Positions 1 to 10,943 of a stretch of DNA of 36,265 nt are shown here, piece after piece (position 1 is the stretch's first letter; every line of letters begins with the position of its first letter). Origin of the DNA: Gracilariopsis chorda (taxonomy: Eukaryota > Rhodophyta > Florideophyceae > Gracilariales > Gracilariaceae); assembly GCA_003194525.1 (NCBI GenBank), contig NBIV01000467.1:1-36265 (forward strand), given 5' to 3'. Both the position numbers and the translations under genes were made by a program. A model generated the notes under the pieces. The model was not told the DNA's origin. It ran no database searches and saw only the letters and a list, made by a program, of their open reading frames with translations.

Positions 1-1080
1 GTAAGTTTCCCAGATCGAAAGCGAAGAGAAGATGCCATATCGACGGAGAAGAGACGTCGATCACAGCTTGTTTGTCCTGGTTGGCATGGTCACAGAAATG
101 ACTTTCTTTTGTTCCCAAACCCAAACTCATGGTCTTTCCCAAAAGTTTTTCATACCCCTACTCTATTTCTATCATTCAAAAAGGTTGAAGTGCAGTATTT
201 CTGGGGAGTAGGTATGCCCAGGAGGAAGCAAATATGAACAAATATCTTGAAGGATACCGGCGAGGTATTCGTTATGACCCAACGGTGGTTGACTTTGACA
301 TCTTCCACGAATCATCAGGGTCTTCAATAGTTCTGAGAGCATCAATTTCGCAGGTCAGGTCTTCCAATGACCCAAGCGTGATGCAGACTGGGGCTAGTTC
401 TCGATTTGGAACGACAGCAAAGGTTACCTGAGGTCTGTTTCCTCAAAGGTTGCCGAAACCCATCGCATATCATAGCTACACTTCACGCACGTGCCTTGCA
501 GGCTGTCTGGATGTTTCATAAAAACTTTAGGGAATACATGACGGCGTTCTTGAAGAGGTCGTAGCAACGAAGGGTTGCATATCCGAAGTAACTCATGCAA
601 CGGATTGGTGACACCTTCGTCAGTTGGACTGAAAGCTCTATTCTCAAAACTGGCTGCTATCTGCTCTTCGAGAATTCTAGAATCGTTGCATGAATGAACA
701 TACAGATATGAACAACGATCTGACTACGGGAGTTTTCTTTGCGAACAACCAAGTGCCACCAGGAGAATCAGCCAAATGATTGGGTGTGACACTTTTACTG
801 GGCTTACGGGAGCTGCCAAAAGTACACCAATGAGAAGCACTCTCAAAGAGAGCCATACGTTGAAGCTAGCTGTAATCTAGAATGAATTTGCAGATATTGC
901 AGTAGTGGGAGGAGCGATAGTGACTCACGGACCGAAAATTCATTCTTTGGAAGGTTTTTAACTGTGGAACGGGGTGTATGCGCGCGCAGGACGACTTGGG
1001 GATGCTCTTCAAAGGTTGTTGGACTAAAAAAGGGGCGCTTTTGATCATGAAAGTATCGAGGCTAGTGATATAGCAGTCCC
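1..1080. other. No recognisable gene
   Basis: Both strands were read in all frames. Only short open frames of about 60 codons occur (234-431 on +, 866-1048 on -). Neither has a motif, repeat or composition that I can assign. No RNA gene or repeat was seen. Confidence 0.5.
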
Positions 1081-1560
1081 GTGGTGTCTTCTTTCTGGGT
1101 AGATCAAGGACTGGACTCTGCCCTCTATCTTGATACCGTTGTGCTGGCTATGGATTGTGTGAACTTGCAGCATTTTGTTGATGATGGATGGACGCGGTTG
1201 GTGGCTAGGAAATCCATGAGGATTGCGGATGTGGTGCTACTGAGCAGTATCGACATGTTGCAAGGTGAAGCAACGCGGAAACGAGGGAAACCGTGAATAA
1301 GAAAAAGTAGCTGTATAAGGATGATTCGGGGCGTATGAATGCAAATTGCAAATTATGCTGACTTCGAGATGAAACGTGGAGCTACAGACTCTTTCACCAT
1401 TCAAATGTATGACAGTGAAGCGACGTTAGGAGATGGGATACAGAGCGATGGATATGGAAAGAGCCATGCCAGACTTGAGTCAATAAGCACCGAGCGGGGA
1501 GTGATAGCGTTTGAGAACAGGAGTTCTGACGCCCTCAAGTTGGAGCGTGATGTGGGGTAG
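1081..1560 (+). other. Weak open frame, unknown
   Basis: One reading frame stays mostly open for about 160 codons, interrupted by a TGA at 1294-1296 and another just before 1339, and ends in TAG at 1558-1560. It begins with GTG, not ATG. The translation is mixed in composition, with acidic and basic residues and no low-complexity runs, so a decayed exon is possible. No domain is recognised. It may equally be chance, because the window is not strongly AT-rich and open stretches of this size occur elsewhere. Confidence 0.2.
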
Positions 1561-2329
1561 TTTTTTTGTGTGGGAGAAGGAACGCAGCGGTGAGGAAGGC
1601 GGAGGGCAATACAGATATGTTAGACAATAGGAAAGCGCTGGTGGTGATTGTGGAACGAAGCGAAACAGTGGATACTGAAGACGGCATTCTGACAGAGTTG
1701 CATTGGGAAGGATGCTCCGATGATTGTAGTATACTTGCTTGAGGGGATGTATTTTGCTCAGCTCTCGCGTTTGAAGCCACGCACTGCTGGCTTTACCATT
1801 GGGCTTGACACTATATGGCCATGGATTCCGTTTGGGCGCACAGACAGGGGGCGCCGCAGAAGTGCTTCGACTCCCACACTTGTATGCTCGTGAAGCTGAG
1901 TAGAGAGAATCAATTGATTTAGATGCCGGCGATGTTTTATTTTCAGTACTAGGAACGGAGGGGAGAGTTAACCTGCTTCATTGTATTACATTCGTACGCA
2001 ATGCACTGCAATATTGGGCTCTACAACTGGCCAACCCTTCACAGAAATTGGCAGTTGAGCTCTTGTGGCATACTCGTAGCGTATTCTGATAGGTTGCAGT
2101 TCTGTTTAAAATAGTTACATGCAACAAATGGCATACACCCACTCCTACTACAAAAAATACACTGCACTGGCTTACGGCCCAAAAGCGTACGCCACTGTGC
2201 CGATTTCCTCAATACTACAACGCTCATTCTGTCACATTATTGGTACGGACCATTTAGTGTAAGATAGCACTACTTTTGCACATCAGTACGCCATCTGCGG
2301 CACTAAACTTTTGCTAGGGATCAGATTTC
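1561..2329. other. No recognisable gene
   Basis: This stretch separates the weak frame before it from the retroelement remnant after it. A 62-codon - strand frame at 2039-2227 has four cysteines in a C-x2-C...C...C layout, but this is too little to call a zinc-binding domain. Nothing else is visible. Confidence 0.45.
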
Positions 2330-3256
2330 ACTTCAGTTCAGAATGCAGAACTCAACTGGAAACATATACATGGACATTTTGGCTTCTCTGAAGTTATTAT
2401 CTCTGACAGGAACAAGAGTTTTCTGAGCAACCTTTGGAAAGCACTGTTCCGTATCATTGGCACTAATATAAGGACAACATCAGCATATCATCCACAGACA
2501 GGTAGTCAATCCAAGGTCTACAACAAGATAATTGAAGAAAGTATTAGAGCATGATGTCAATTATTAAGCAATCAAAGTGGGATGGACACCTCATAGAGTT
2601 CGTAGTCGCATACAACTCGTCAGAGAACTCCATTACAATGCTTACACCATTCCTTTAACATATTGTGATCAACCAAGAGTACTACCACTCCATACTATAA
2701 TATCTAATAATGATGCAGCTCTCAAGTTCATAAAAAGCATGAAAAAAGCAACGAGAGAAGCAAGAACGCAGATTGAAAGACACACTCGTTACTTCAAGTC
2801 ATAGAAAGACAGGCATTGATACCTTTGCACATTGAAATTTGGAAAACAAGTCAATTTGTCCACAAAAAAACCTCAACGTAGACCACATGGAGAAGACGTC
2901 CAAAATACAAATCCGATACTGTGGACCATTGCAGATTACAGAAAAACTTGGTCCAGTAATATTTCCACTAAAGTAAAGCCATACACTGACGTCAAGGATT
3001 CATGATGTTTTGCACGCTTGTGCTTTCAAACCTTACCGAGAAGAGAAGTCCATTCGTCCCGGACCATCTTATCAAACCCCAGTAACATTGAGAGGTGAAA
3101 CAGAAGACTACGCCTTAGATGTATCGTGAACGACAAAGAAAGTGCTAGATGGTTTGAATTTCTTGTCAAATGGCTTTGATATCCAGATCATGAGAACATT
3201 TGGATGAAATAGAAAGATCTCACGAACTACAAAACACTTCTCCGGTAGTATAAGAA
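2330..3256 (+). mobile_element. Old Ty3/gypsy chromovirus remnant (integrase end + chromodomain)
   Basis: This is the 3' part of a Ty3/gypsy polyprotein, badly broken. The integrase core is seen near 2372-2530: an 'IISDRNKSF' stretch around the second catalytic Asp, then 'TSAYHPQTGSQSK', the counterpart of the family motif AYHPQTDGQ.E near the catalytic Glu. After a frameshift, the region at 2570-2800 fits the integrase C-terminal part ('VAYNSS...TPF'). At 3123-3246 a chromodomain-like segment reads 'FEFLVKWL', a stop, then 'YPDHENIW', matching the family pattern EFLVKW.GY....TWE. Many stops and several frame changes show great age. Gag, protease, reverse transcriptase, RNase H and LTRs are not visible. 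Its chromodomain differs clearly from that of the element at 11776, so it is a separate family. Confidence 0.82.
3123..3246 (+). pseudogene. Chromodomain remnant of the old Ty3/gypsy element
   Basis: The frame reads I-V-N-D-K-E-S-A-R-W-F-E-F-L-V-K-W-L, stop, Y-P-D-H-E-N-I-W and then another stop after M-K. The spacing of the aromatic and charged residues matches the C-terminal chromodomains of chromoviruses, which are thought to steer integration by binding modified histones. The first stop falls where the family has Gly in 'KW.GY', and the usual Trp-Glu-Pro after the acidic loop has become W-M-K. It lies in register behind the integrase part, so it is read as the end of that polyprotein. Confidence 0.7.
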
Positions 3257-3314
3257 GACGAATGGAATGCTACAGAGGAAGAGATAAGCATTCCGGTATC
3301 ACGTAATCCTAAAG

Positions 3315-3796
3315 ATGAATCAAAACACCGATACCCATGGCGCGAGAGCGTTCTACAACAATATCAACCTCGGTGGAACATCACTACATAACTGGATGGG
3401 TGAAATCACGAACGTCGAAGCAATTAGGCTACTCCTTTCCTTAGGAGCTTGCCACATAACCTTGTCATTCGCCAAACATCGTGGACAATTCTACTCCGAC
3501 GAGAACAGCATACTTCAGCACTGACGTTTCTTCAGCTACGATGGTGGAATTGTAACGATTTTCGAAGATAAATTCGGACACGGGGCAGCTGTCAATCTTA
3601 GTTGGACGCAAGTTGCTTCGCTTATGCGTACACTCTGCCAGGCATTACGTATCTTAATCGTACACGCTGTCCGGAACACTGCTCTGTCTCTCCTAATAGT
3701 TGGCGAAATGATCCTAGTAAAAGTTATGTGCAGCAAATGGAGTACCAATATGCTACAGTTCTACTATTGTAGAGCAAAAGGCGTAAAGTTGTGAGG
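3315..3796 (+). pseudogene. Unidentified coding-like frame after the chromodomain
   Basis: One frame runs from ATG at 3315 to a TGA near 3794, about 160 codons, with a single in-frame TGA at 3522-3524. The N-terminal 69 residues are polar. The part after the stop begins 'FFSYDGGIVTIFEDKFGHG', followed by a hydrophobic helix-like stretch ('LRILIVHAVRNTALSLLIVGEMILV') that could be a membrane segment. I do not recognise it. Its position about 60 bp behind a retroelement chromodomain allows three readings: extra coding capacity at the 3' end of the element, a neighbouring host exon, or chance. Confidence 0.3.
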
Positions 3797-5151
3797 CAAT
3801 GGCTAGTATGGTAGTTCTGGGGAAATCAACAAATGGCGTACGTTTTGGGGCATGTATTTTGTAACAAAATCATCTGTACGGCACTTGCTGCATGTTACAA
3901 ATGTTAGACAGTATTACAAAATCTCAGATTTTGCTACGATTTTGTCACTAAAGCTCAACCGCAAAGACCTGTTAAGGGTTCGCCAATGATAGATACCAAC
4001 GAAATTAACAGAATTGCCATGAACGGCATACGACTGCACTGTAGATATACAGTAAGTAACCATCCCCCACTGCCCCTAAGAATGAAATGGTGCGTGGGCT
4101 GGGATTGCCATGCACTTGAATGAGGGATTTTTTCTAGTGGTGAGGCAATTCTTCCGTTCTCGACTCTAGTGAATCATTCACAGCGCATATTATAGCACGG
4201 TCCACCGTCATTGCAGCTTTGGTGCCATGCTAGGCGCGGCAAGAAGCTTGTTCTTTGGTACTAATACAGCAAAGGAGTCGTGTTGGTTCCCAGTTACCCC
4301 AAATTCTATGCCAAGGGTAGTGTTGTTGCCCGTCAGCACGTTGAACTGCTTGTTCTCAAATCGCTCGTCGGTTTTACATTGCCCCAAACTCAAATGGGTA
4401 ACATGCAGCGTAGATTTGGATCAGGCAAGAAGTGCGACTGTACCAGCAAATGGGTTACATCGCTTTGCAACAGATTTTGGTGACATTACTGTATCAATTA
4501 CAGAGCGTGCACTCGACATTTCAAGCATTTGGTCAATTCTGTTGATTCTTTTTCAGTCCTGAGCACGTCCGTCAGCTTTCATTTGGTTTGAACAATCGTA
4601 CCTAGGCATGTAGCGTATTAACGAGTGATATCATCCCGTATGTAACCGCATTGGGCACAGTAAGTTGCTTCATGCCACGCCAGTACCATGGTCTAACGCA
4701 TCTCGGCCATTCTTGTCGCTGCGCTCTGGCCTTTTTCTGCCCGTGGCATCTCGTCCATCTCTGTGCCCATGTTTAGTAAGCGACTTCTTTTCATAGCCAT
4801 GAAGCTGCCTTATTGTAGGCTCGTAGCGTTGAGACAATTCTGTTTCAAGGCTTTCTCCATCTTCGGGAGAGAGGTGTGGTCGCCGCTCTATCGCATGTCA
4901 CAGCCAACACGTTTTTGGTACTACAGTCATCTTGGCTTTGGTTACAGTTCTAGAGCTCGTTCCGTGTGTTTTTTCACTCCAAATCTTGTTCGATGTAACC
5001 GTGTTTGCATTGGGATTGAGTGAAGGCGGCCTTAAAATAGTGCAGCTTTGCATGAAACGCTTGGTCACTAACGTTTTCTTTCGTCAATGCATTTGCGTCC
5101 GCTTCACCACTTCTTAAATCCCGCTTTGACTGGTATTGTTCCTGGGTTATT
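3797..5151. other. No recognisable gene
   Basis: Overlapping open frames of 60-111 codons occur on + (4227-4562, 4280-4483, 4763-5023) and - (4208-4393, 4974-5174). None has a family motif, and they overlap each other in different frames, which argues against a real gene. No RNA gene, tandem repeat or element end was seen. Confidence 0.45.
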
Positions 5152-5433
5152 ATGGACATTCGCCACTTCTTCATTCATTCTTACGACAGAGTTGTATTAT
5201 ATGACGGCAAATTATGTCCAACATCTGCAAATACTGTACTTAAACAACTGGATGTGCGCAAGTCGAGCATATATTTGAGAACTCGCTTTGATATCATTGC
5301 GTGCCGCTTGGATGGTACTTCAAAAGAGACAAGACCCAGTGTTTCGGATTCGCCTGCGACGGTTCTTTTAGGTGCATTCGGACCTTTGAGGCATGTTCTT
5401 CAACCTTGGGGTACGCACCTTCTAACTCGGTGA
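5152..5433 (+). other. Short open frame, unknown
   Basis: ATG at 5152 opens a 93-codon frame ending TGA at 5433. The translation has balanced composition, starts 'MDIRHFFIHSYDRVVLYDG' and lacks low-complexity or membrane segments. No family is recognised, and no neighbour in the same frame extends it. It is listed because it is one of few ATG-initiated frames of this length here, but it may be chance. Confidence 0.2.
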
Positions 5434-5530
5434 CAATTACGACGAGCTCCGTTGTTGGAGATATTCATTGATTTTGAGCAAGATAAGTAATTGGTTGGTT
5501 AAATTTTGAAACAATCCCCTGCCGAAGCAA

Positions 5531-7379
5531 TTATAGCCATATATCAATGACTAGGTTGATGCAATTGCGACATACTTCAATTACGGGAGATATTGTGACC
5601 GTGTAAGCCATGTAATTTTTCACTCTATCGATTGTTGCATTAAAAGCGGCTAATGTTTGAACGGTAGTTAGTTTTGCGCTAGAAGTCAAGAACAAGCTCG
5701 CATTTTCATTCCTGAGCCGTTTCAGAATGTACTTCATTTTGTAAGAAGCTTCTTCTGCAACTTCTTTTTACGTGTCACACGTCTTCGTCACAATATTCTG
5801 GAGATAGCCATAAATGTTACATCGAGTTGTGTAAGGGAGCTCCTGAAAAACAAAACAAATGGTGTTGTCCAACCAAGTCATTGACTGAAAGAGCGAGAAA
5901 ATCCGCATGATCACTTCACAAATGAGTTCAATCGCTTCGTTCTCCATTCTCCCTTTACCCAGGCGACAAAGAGCGAATAGGAGCCGTGGATGGTGTCTCG
6001 CATGCGGCCAAACATTGGTGAGTATTGGGCGCAGAACCACTCCCGTTGTATCGGGGTCCGCTGATACCAACTACTCAGCCGTGTTCAGTGGCAGATAACA
6101 TCGATTTTCCCGTCCTCCCGGTTGATGCATGGCCTCGGTCACGGATTCTGCGTGATAGTACAGACTTGAGTGAGTCTTGTGAAACAGGCTTTGTAACAAG
6201 ATTTCAGCCAGCGATGTTAAGGTGTTGGCAATTTCTGGATGCGCAGCGATTTCAATCTGCACAAAGGCAACCGAAAACCACATGATGGTGGACATTGCGT
6301 TGTCACAATTTCCACGCCCAAGCAGCATGTTGATGAACTGGAGCTTCTGCGACAAGAATCGAGGAAATGGACCGGCATACCGTATTTTCCGCACACATGG
6401 CGATTAGGTGCACCATGCCGGTTCGGAGCTGCCTAAAGTCGCTCGTTCTTGCTTTCGCGTTGCGGGTTTTATGCTTCGCGGCAGATACATCACTAGAGAG
6501 TCCCAGAAGATGTTTCTGAAATTTGACGAACGGATTCTTGAAAACTTGATTGTCTCTGGGTGAAATATAACCCCATACATTGACAACGGCCATTTACACT
6601 TCTAAGATTAGGCCGGAGACCGCAGCAAGCAAAGCCACGAAGGTGGCTTGCACAAACTTCGATAGAGGGGGTTCGGCACCAGCGCTGGGGTCTTCTGCCG
6701 TTTTACGGGTGCGTGGAACAACTGAAGCATCGGCCCACCACGGTGGAGATGTGCGTCTCCGGCAAGCGGGCGAGCAAACATGAGATGTGTGAGGGAAGCC
6801 GATGACCGTTTGGCATAAACGCGTTCTTCGGTAACAGCGGGTCCATGTACTCTGCCGCCGTCCGGGAGACAAGCTCAATAACCTTTCTGAAGGCCACGTT
6901 GAGCGCAAGGTGACCCGCATAAACTTGGGGGGGTCGTGGTTCATAGGCTTCTTCTCAAATACCTGATTATAGTCGTAAAAGAGATGAACCATCTTGTAGT
7001 AGCGCTCAGAGCTCTCGCGGAAAACACTGTAACCTGTTTGTGTGAATGACATTCTTGTTCGCGCTCATTTCTCCTGGAAGGCTTGTTTCGGTTGGGGATC
7101 GAGAATATCTAGCGCTTCTTGGTCGAAGGCGTGCAAAAGAATTTCGTTCTTCAGAGCAAAGGACGAAAGAAGGCCGTCGAAAACCTCAATGAGAAAAGCC
7201 AGACGCTCTGACGGATCAGGTGGCTTCAGTACCTTGAGAAACATCGAAATCGCGTTTGCACGAGATTGAGCATTGCAGTTAGGGTTGCAGGTTTTAGAAG
7301 TGATTCTAGACACGTTTATGGGGTGCAAAAAGGAGATGACTGAGACAAAAAAGCTGACAAACGTGTTGGCGGGAGTCAA
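5531..7379 (-). pseudogene. Decayed, unidentified cellular-looking gene
   Basis: A - strand coding track of roughly 600 codons can be followed through several frames. One frame is open from 7379 to 6594 except for a TGA at 7065-7067. A second frame takes over near 6930, at a run of seven C on the coding strand, and gives 'VAFRKVIELVSRTAAEYMD'. A third runs 6394-5531 with only TAG at 6071-6073 and TAA at 5768-5770. The translation is rich in amphipathic helices ('EAIELICEVIMRIFSLF', 'NAMSTIMWFSVAFVQIEI'), suggesting a large alpha-helical repeat-like protein. There is no transposon motif. I cannot name it. The frameshifts and nonsense codons mark a pseudogene; introns could explain some frame changes but not the stops inside long open runs. 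Confidence 0.5.
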
Positions 7380-8342
7380 AACTGCTATGAAGAGTCATAA
7401 TGTTGAATTGTTAGTGAGGTTAAATAAGTAGATGCAAGAGAGGACGCACGGACAACAAGCTTTGATTCATGTAATCGCGAGATGTGAAGTCGCGCGGACA
7501 GGGGCTTGGCTGGTTGGTGGGGCTGTTGCCGGAAGCGCGTGGGCAGGGACGCTCTGAAGTCAGAGAACTGCCACCACCCATAGGTTGTAACCCAAACCGT
7601 TATCGAAGGAGGCTGTTGCATCGATGAAGGGGTCCGATATGCTGCAAATATGTTTATGCACTCATCGGTGTGTGGCAGCAGCAAATGAGAACCGCTCAAA
7701 AATTTGCACAATGCCCGCTTTTGCCAATGCTTGGAGTCTGGTGGCAAAAATGCCGATTTTCGCCCTCGTTCCGCCTGCAGAAATACAGCCGTTTTGTCAG
7801 GCTATCCCTTAGCCCAGTATCCCACCTTACCCCTCACTGTGTTTCTTCATCATTTTGCAATGGTCACAATGTCCGCCTGCCACGCTCGCAATGAAATCTT
7901 ACGGCAATAATGTCTAGATCACTGACTTCGACGCCTGCAGCAATGCGTCGCAGATAAAACATGCCACTCGGCCCACAACGCTAAACCGTTTCGATGGGCG
8001 CCTTTCTTAGGTAACCACTTCAACTAGGTTAAACCAGTCGAAACCCTCCCCCCCTCACGAAACCTCGTCTTGAAAGGCAAAACGAATCAAGATCATAATT
8101 CGAAATCTGTTGGCACCGAACGGATTCTCTGCGACGTCACGCCGTTTCTAAATCAACAGAAGTATTGTGGTGATCATTTTGAAGGATTAACGCTTTAATA
8201 CAAGCAGATATGTGTAAAATCTGGGACTAAGGATAATTATCGAAGTTCTCTGGTCTGTAGTGGAGTTAGTAATTGGCAAATTGACTTATGCCACGCAGCC
8301 CTCCACAAGCTATCAATTTTGTCATTCTACTGCGGTAGCTGG
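7380..8342. other. No recognisable gene; one 120-codon minus frame
   Basis: A - strand frame at 7747-7385 (ATG start, 120 codons) lies just upstream of the decayed - strand gene but in another frame. It could be an upstream exon of that gene, but its composition (many Ser, Gln, His, Leu) is not distinctive. Three overlapping + frames (7624-7910) look like shadows. From 7900 to 8342 nothing is visible. Confidence 0.4.
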
Positions 8343-8722
8343 TTATTCCTTGTGTAGTGGCACTTGTGATCTGCCTCGAGCTAATTTCTGTTGAGCGGTG
8401 CATTTCAGAAATTGTCTACCAGCTGCAAAGATACGAACATATGTGAACTTATGTTGATTAGTCCATTTATACACTGCAAATGAGTTACAAAAGGTACTGG
8501 TACCTTTCCGCAGTGATTTAAATTCCTGGCAGTGCACTGGAGACACTCCGAGGTACAGCTCTTTCCCGTGGATTTATAACTCTCAGTCGGGTTGGTTGCG
8601 ATCCGCTGAAATCCCATCAATGTTACCATCCTTACGTTTTGATAGCTAGAGCATATCTGCCGAGCAGTATCATGGGCAGTGATAATACAGGTCCCCGTTG
8701 GCAGAGCAACTTGATGTGTCAT
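8343..8722 (-). other. Open frame downstream of zinc-finger remnant, unknown
   Basis: Two overlapping - strand frames (8722-8405 with 105 codons; 8546-8343 with 67 codons) follow the zinc-finger remnant on the same strand. Scattered Cys and His residues occur (C-x3-C-x2-C and a later H...C), which might be ruins of further fingers, but no complete C2H2 spacing is present. It is treated as possible continuation of the same decayed gene, with low confidence. Confidence 0.2.
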
Positions 8723-8837
8723 TAACGCTGACGCAAGCCATTACACTGGTACAAAAATGCAAGTCCGATCTGCAAAACTTGTCATCTGGTACTTTTTTTA
8801 TCTATGCGTCAATTAAGACGCACAAGCACGCCTTCAA

Positions 8838-9144
8838 CAGCTGGTTTTGTGCTCCGTCAGAATCCACTTTTTCCCAAAGCCGGCATCACATTACTGACAT
8901 TTGAACGGATTGCCACCTCCGTGAATGTTGTTCATATGGTCTATAAGACTGCTATGCCTTGTGAATCTGGTTCCATGTTTTCGGAACTCGTGAATCTGTA
9001 GCTTCTGTTGAACGTCTTTACATGCTGATTACGAATGCTGGTGGTTGAAAATGAATGCCGGCAAACCTCACAAGGGTATCGTTTCATAAGAGTTGCGGAA
9101 GGGCGGAAGAAGATGAAGGCGGTACAAGTGAGATGGTAGACCAA
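8838..9144 (-). pseudogene. C2H2 zinc-finger protein remnant
   Basis: On the - strand near 9093-9020 the frame reads 'YPCEVCRHSFSTTSIRNQHV'. This is C-x2-C, then 12 residues with the conserved Phe, then His, but the second His is lost. In another frame at about 8975-8838, 'RHSSLIDHMNNIHGGGNPFK' gives an H-x4-H finger end and a linker. It is followed by C-x2-C (with a stop between the cysteines), 'DAGFGKKWILTEHKTSC', with the final His replaced by Cys. The spacing and linker are typical of tandem TFIIIA-type fingers that bind nucleic acid. The frame change and stop show a pseudogene. The family is clear but the specific protein is not. Confidence 0.6.
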
Positions 9145-10943
9145 CCGGAGCTAGAAGACACCGCACCAGCTGATTAACCTCGTTGATGGTGGGATAGAAT
9201 TCGAATGGCAGTATTTGGCGAAAAATGAACTGTTTGAATATAATGCTACAGACGGGAAACACCAAAAGATAGACCAAAATACCGATATGATGCATTTCGA
9301 CGACGATTGTTATTCGGATGTCCAGGTGTTGTGGCATGAGGTCAAAGGCCAGCCGTTCTTATGCGTGAATCTGTTTAAGGGGGCGTTGATGGATGGACTG
9401 GCTGTGGGAGAGAGGTCTGGTGCTGTTCTTTTATAGCTCGGTTTCGAGAGGACAGTGGGGTGGATCTGACGATGTGCTTGTGATAGGTGTGTCGATTGAG
9501 CCCAGCATCATTTATCAACGTTTTGTGACACCGGGCGCTTTTCCGTGTCATTTGGAACCTGGTTGTGAATGATGATGACTGAGGATGATGTTTCTGGGAG
9601 ATGCGCGCCTTTCTGAGTTGGGAGTTAAGTTGTTGATGTTGTACGACTTGGAACTGAAGTGAATGGGAGGATTTACAGCGATGAGGTCTAACAAAGGAAT
9701 TAGTGCCCGTTTTAAAAAGAGAGGGAAACTTCTGGGATGAAGGAAACGTAACCTGATTGGCAGTGTTGACTGCCTGCTGAAGCCCAGAGAGTGGGAGAAG
9801 GGAATGCAGCGCGGTGAGTGTGGGTATAAGCTAAACTCAACAGCTGGCCTGCGAATACCCGACTTGCGTGCTGGGGGTCAGATCAATGGTGAGATTCTGA
9901 AGACTTTGAGGTCGAATACGAGCAAATGGGTGGTGAGTCACCACCGGGGAGATTGTAATGAATTTGAAAGTCGAAGACAACCAGACTAGTGTCGCCAAAA
10001 CTGACGCCACTTATGACTTCTTTGGCAGGTGTGACATGGTGGCTCTGGTACAGGTAAAGCACATAAGCTGCTTTTCGAACGCGCATTGAACAAGATTCGT
10101 GGTTTTCGAAGGCGGTGTTCGCCCGCGGGGGTGGCAGTAAATGATGATGACGCGTCTTGTGAGGTGAATATAACACCCCCTGCACTGTGGGCGTGGGACA
10201 TTTGCGGTGGCGGCATTCTGTGTCACCAATGTGAAAGTGTCTTTCCGTTCTGGTTACGCCTCCCTAGTGGAGAGACTGACGTAAAATAGAAGGCGTCTCA
10301 TGAGCAAAGCTATTTGCGACAAAAATATATCTCTCTCGATACTGATTAACCCCGAGCGTGAGAAATGAAGTCTGCCGACAGCAGACCGCCATGATACGAG
10401 ACCGAGCAAACCCCCGATGCCAATTTGCAATTTCTGGTGCCTCGCAGAACTTGGCCATTGTATTTGGCAAGTGCTGTGGCAAGGGCACAGTCACGTTGCT
10501 TTTTCGCAAACGTTGAGCCGGCCGCGCGTCACCACAGCGCGTGCGGGTGGTGGTGCTTTTTGAAGAGATCCAACTTGTGTAGCCGTGGCTCATTCTATTG
10601 GTCGCACCGTTGAGGTGCGCGCTCGTCCACTGATGTCCACCCCTGCCTCGAGGGTCGCTCTCCTATTTCATCACAATGCCGCCTGTGCCTCTCAGTGCTC
10701 CCGTCCCGTCTGCACTTGGAAATGCGCGACATGCTTTGATCACACTCGTGACGCTCAGATACAGATACCTGACACATCATGGCTTTCGTTCCACCGGCTG
10801 CGGTCGCCAACGCGTTGACGAGTTCATTCCATGTCAAAACATGAGTGCGCTCGGCGTCCACGCCAGCTATATCCAGGCGAGCCATTCACGCCACTGTCAT
10901 GGTTCTGGAGTAGGTGGGTACTGGCGATGCTCATCTGCTGCCC
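9145..10943. other. No recognisable gene
   Basis: This 1.8-kb stretch contains many short frames on both strands, the longest being 9337-9068, 10185-9883, 10593-10264 and 10885-10595 on - and 10676-10981 on +. They overlap and carry no motif I recognise. The 5' end of the nitrite reductase gene (plastid-targeting region and N-terminus) would be expected near 10700-10943 but cannot be traced. Confidence 0.4.

Noticed and set aside
4974..5174. Overlapping frames on both strands as genes
   Set aside because: Several frames overlap in conflicting directions without motifs; none can be preferred.
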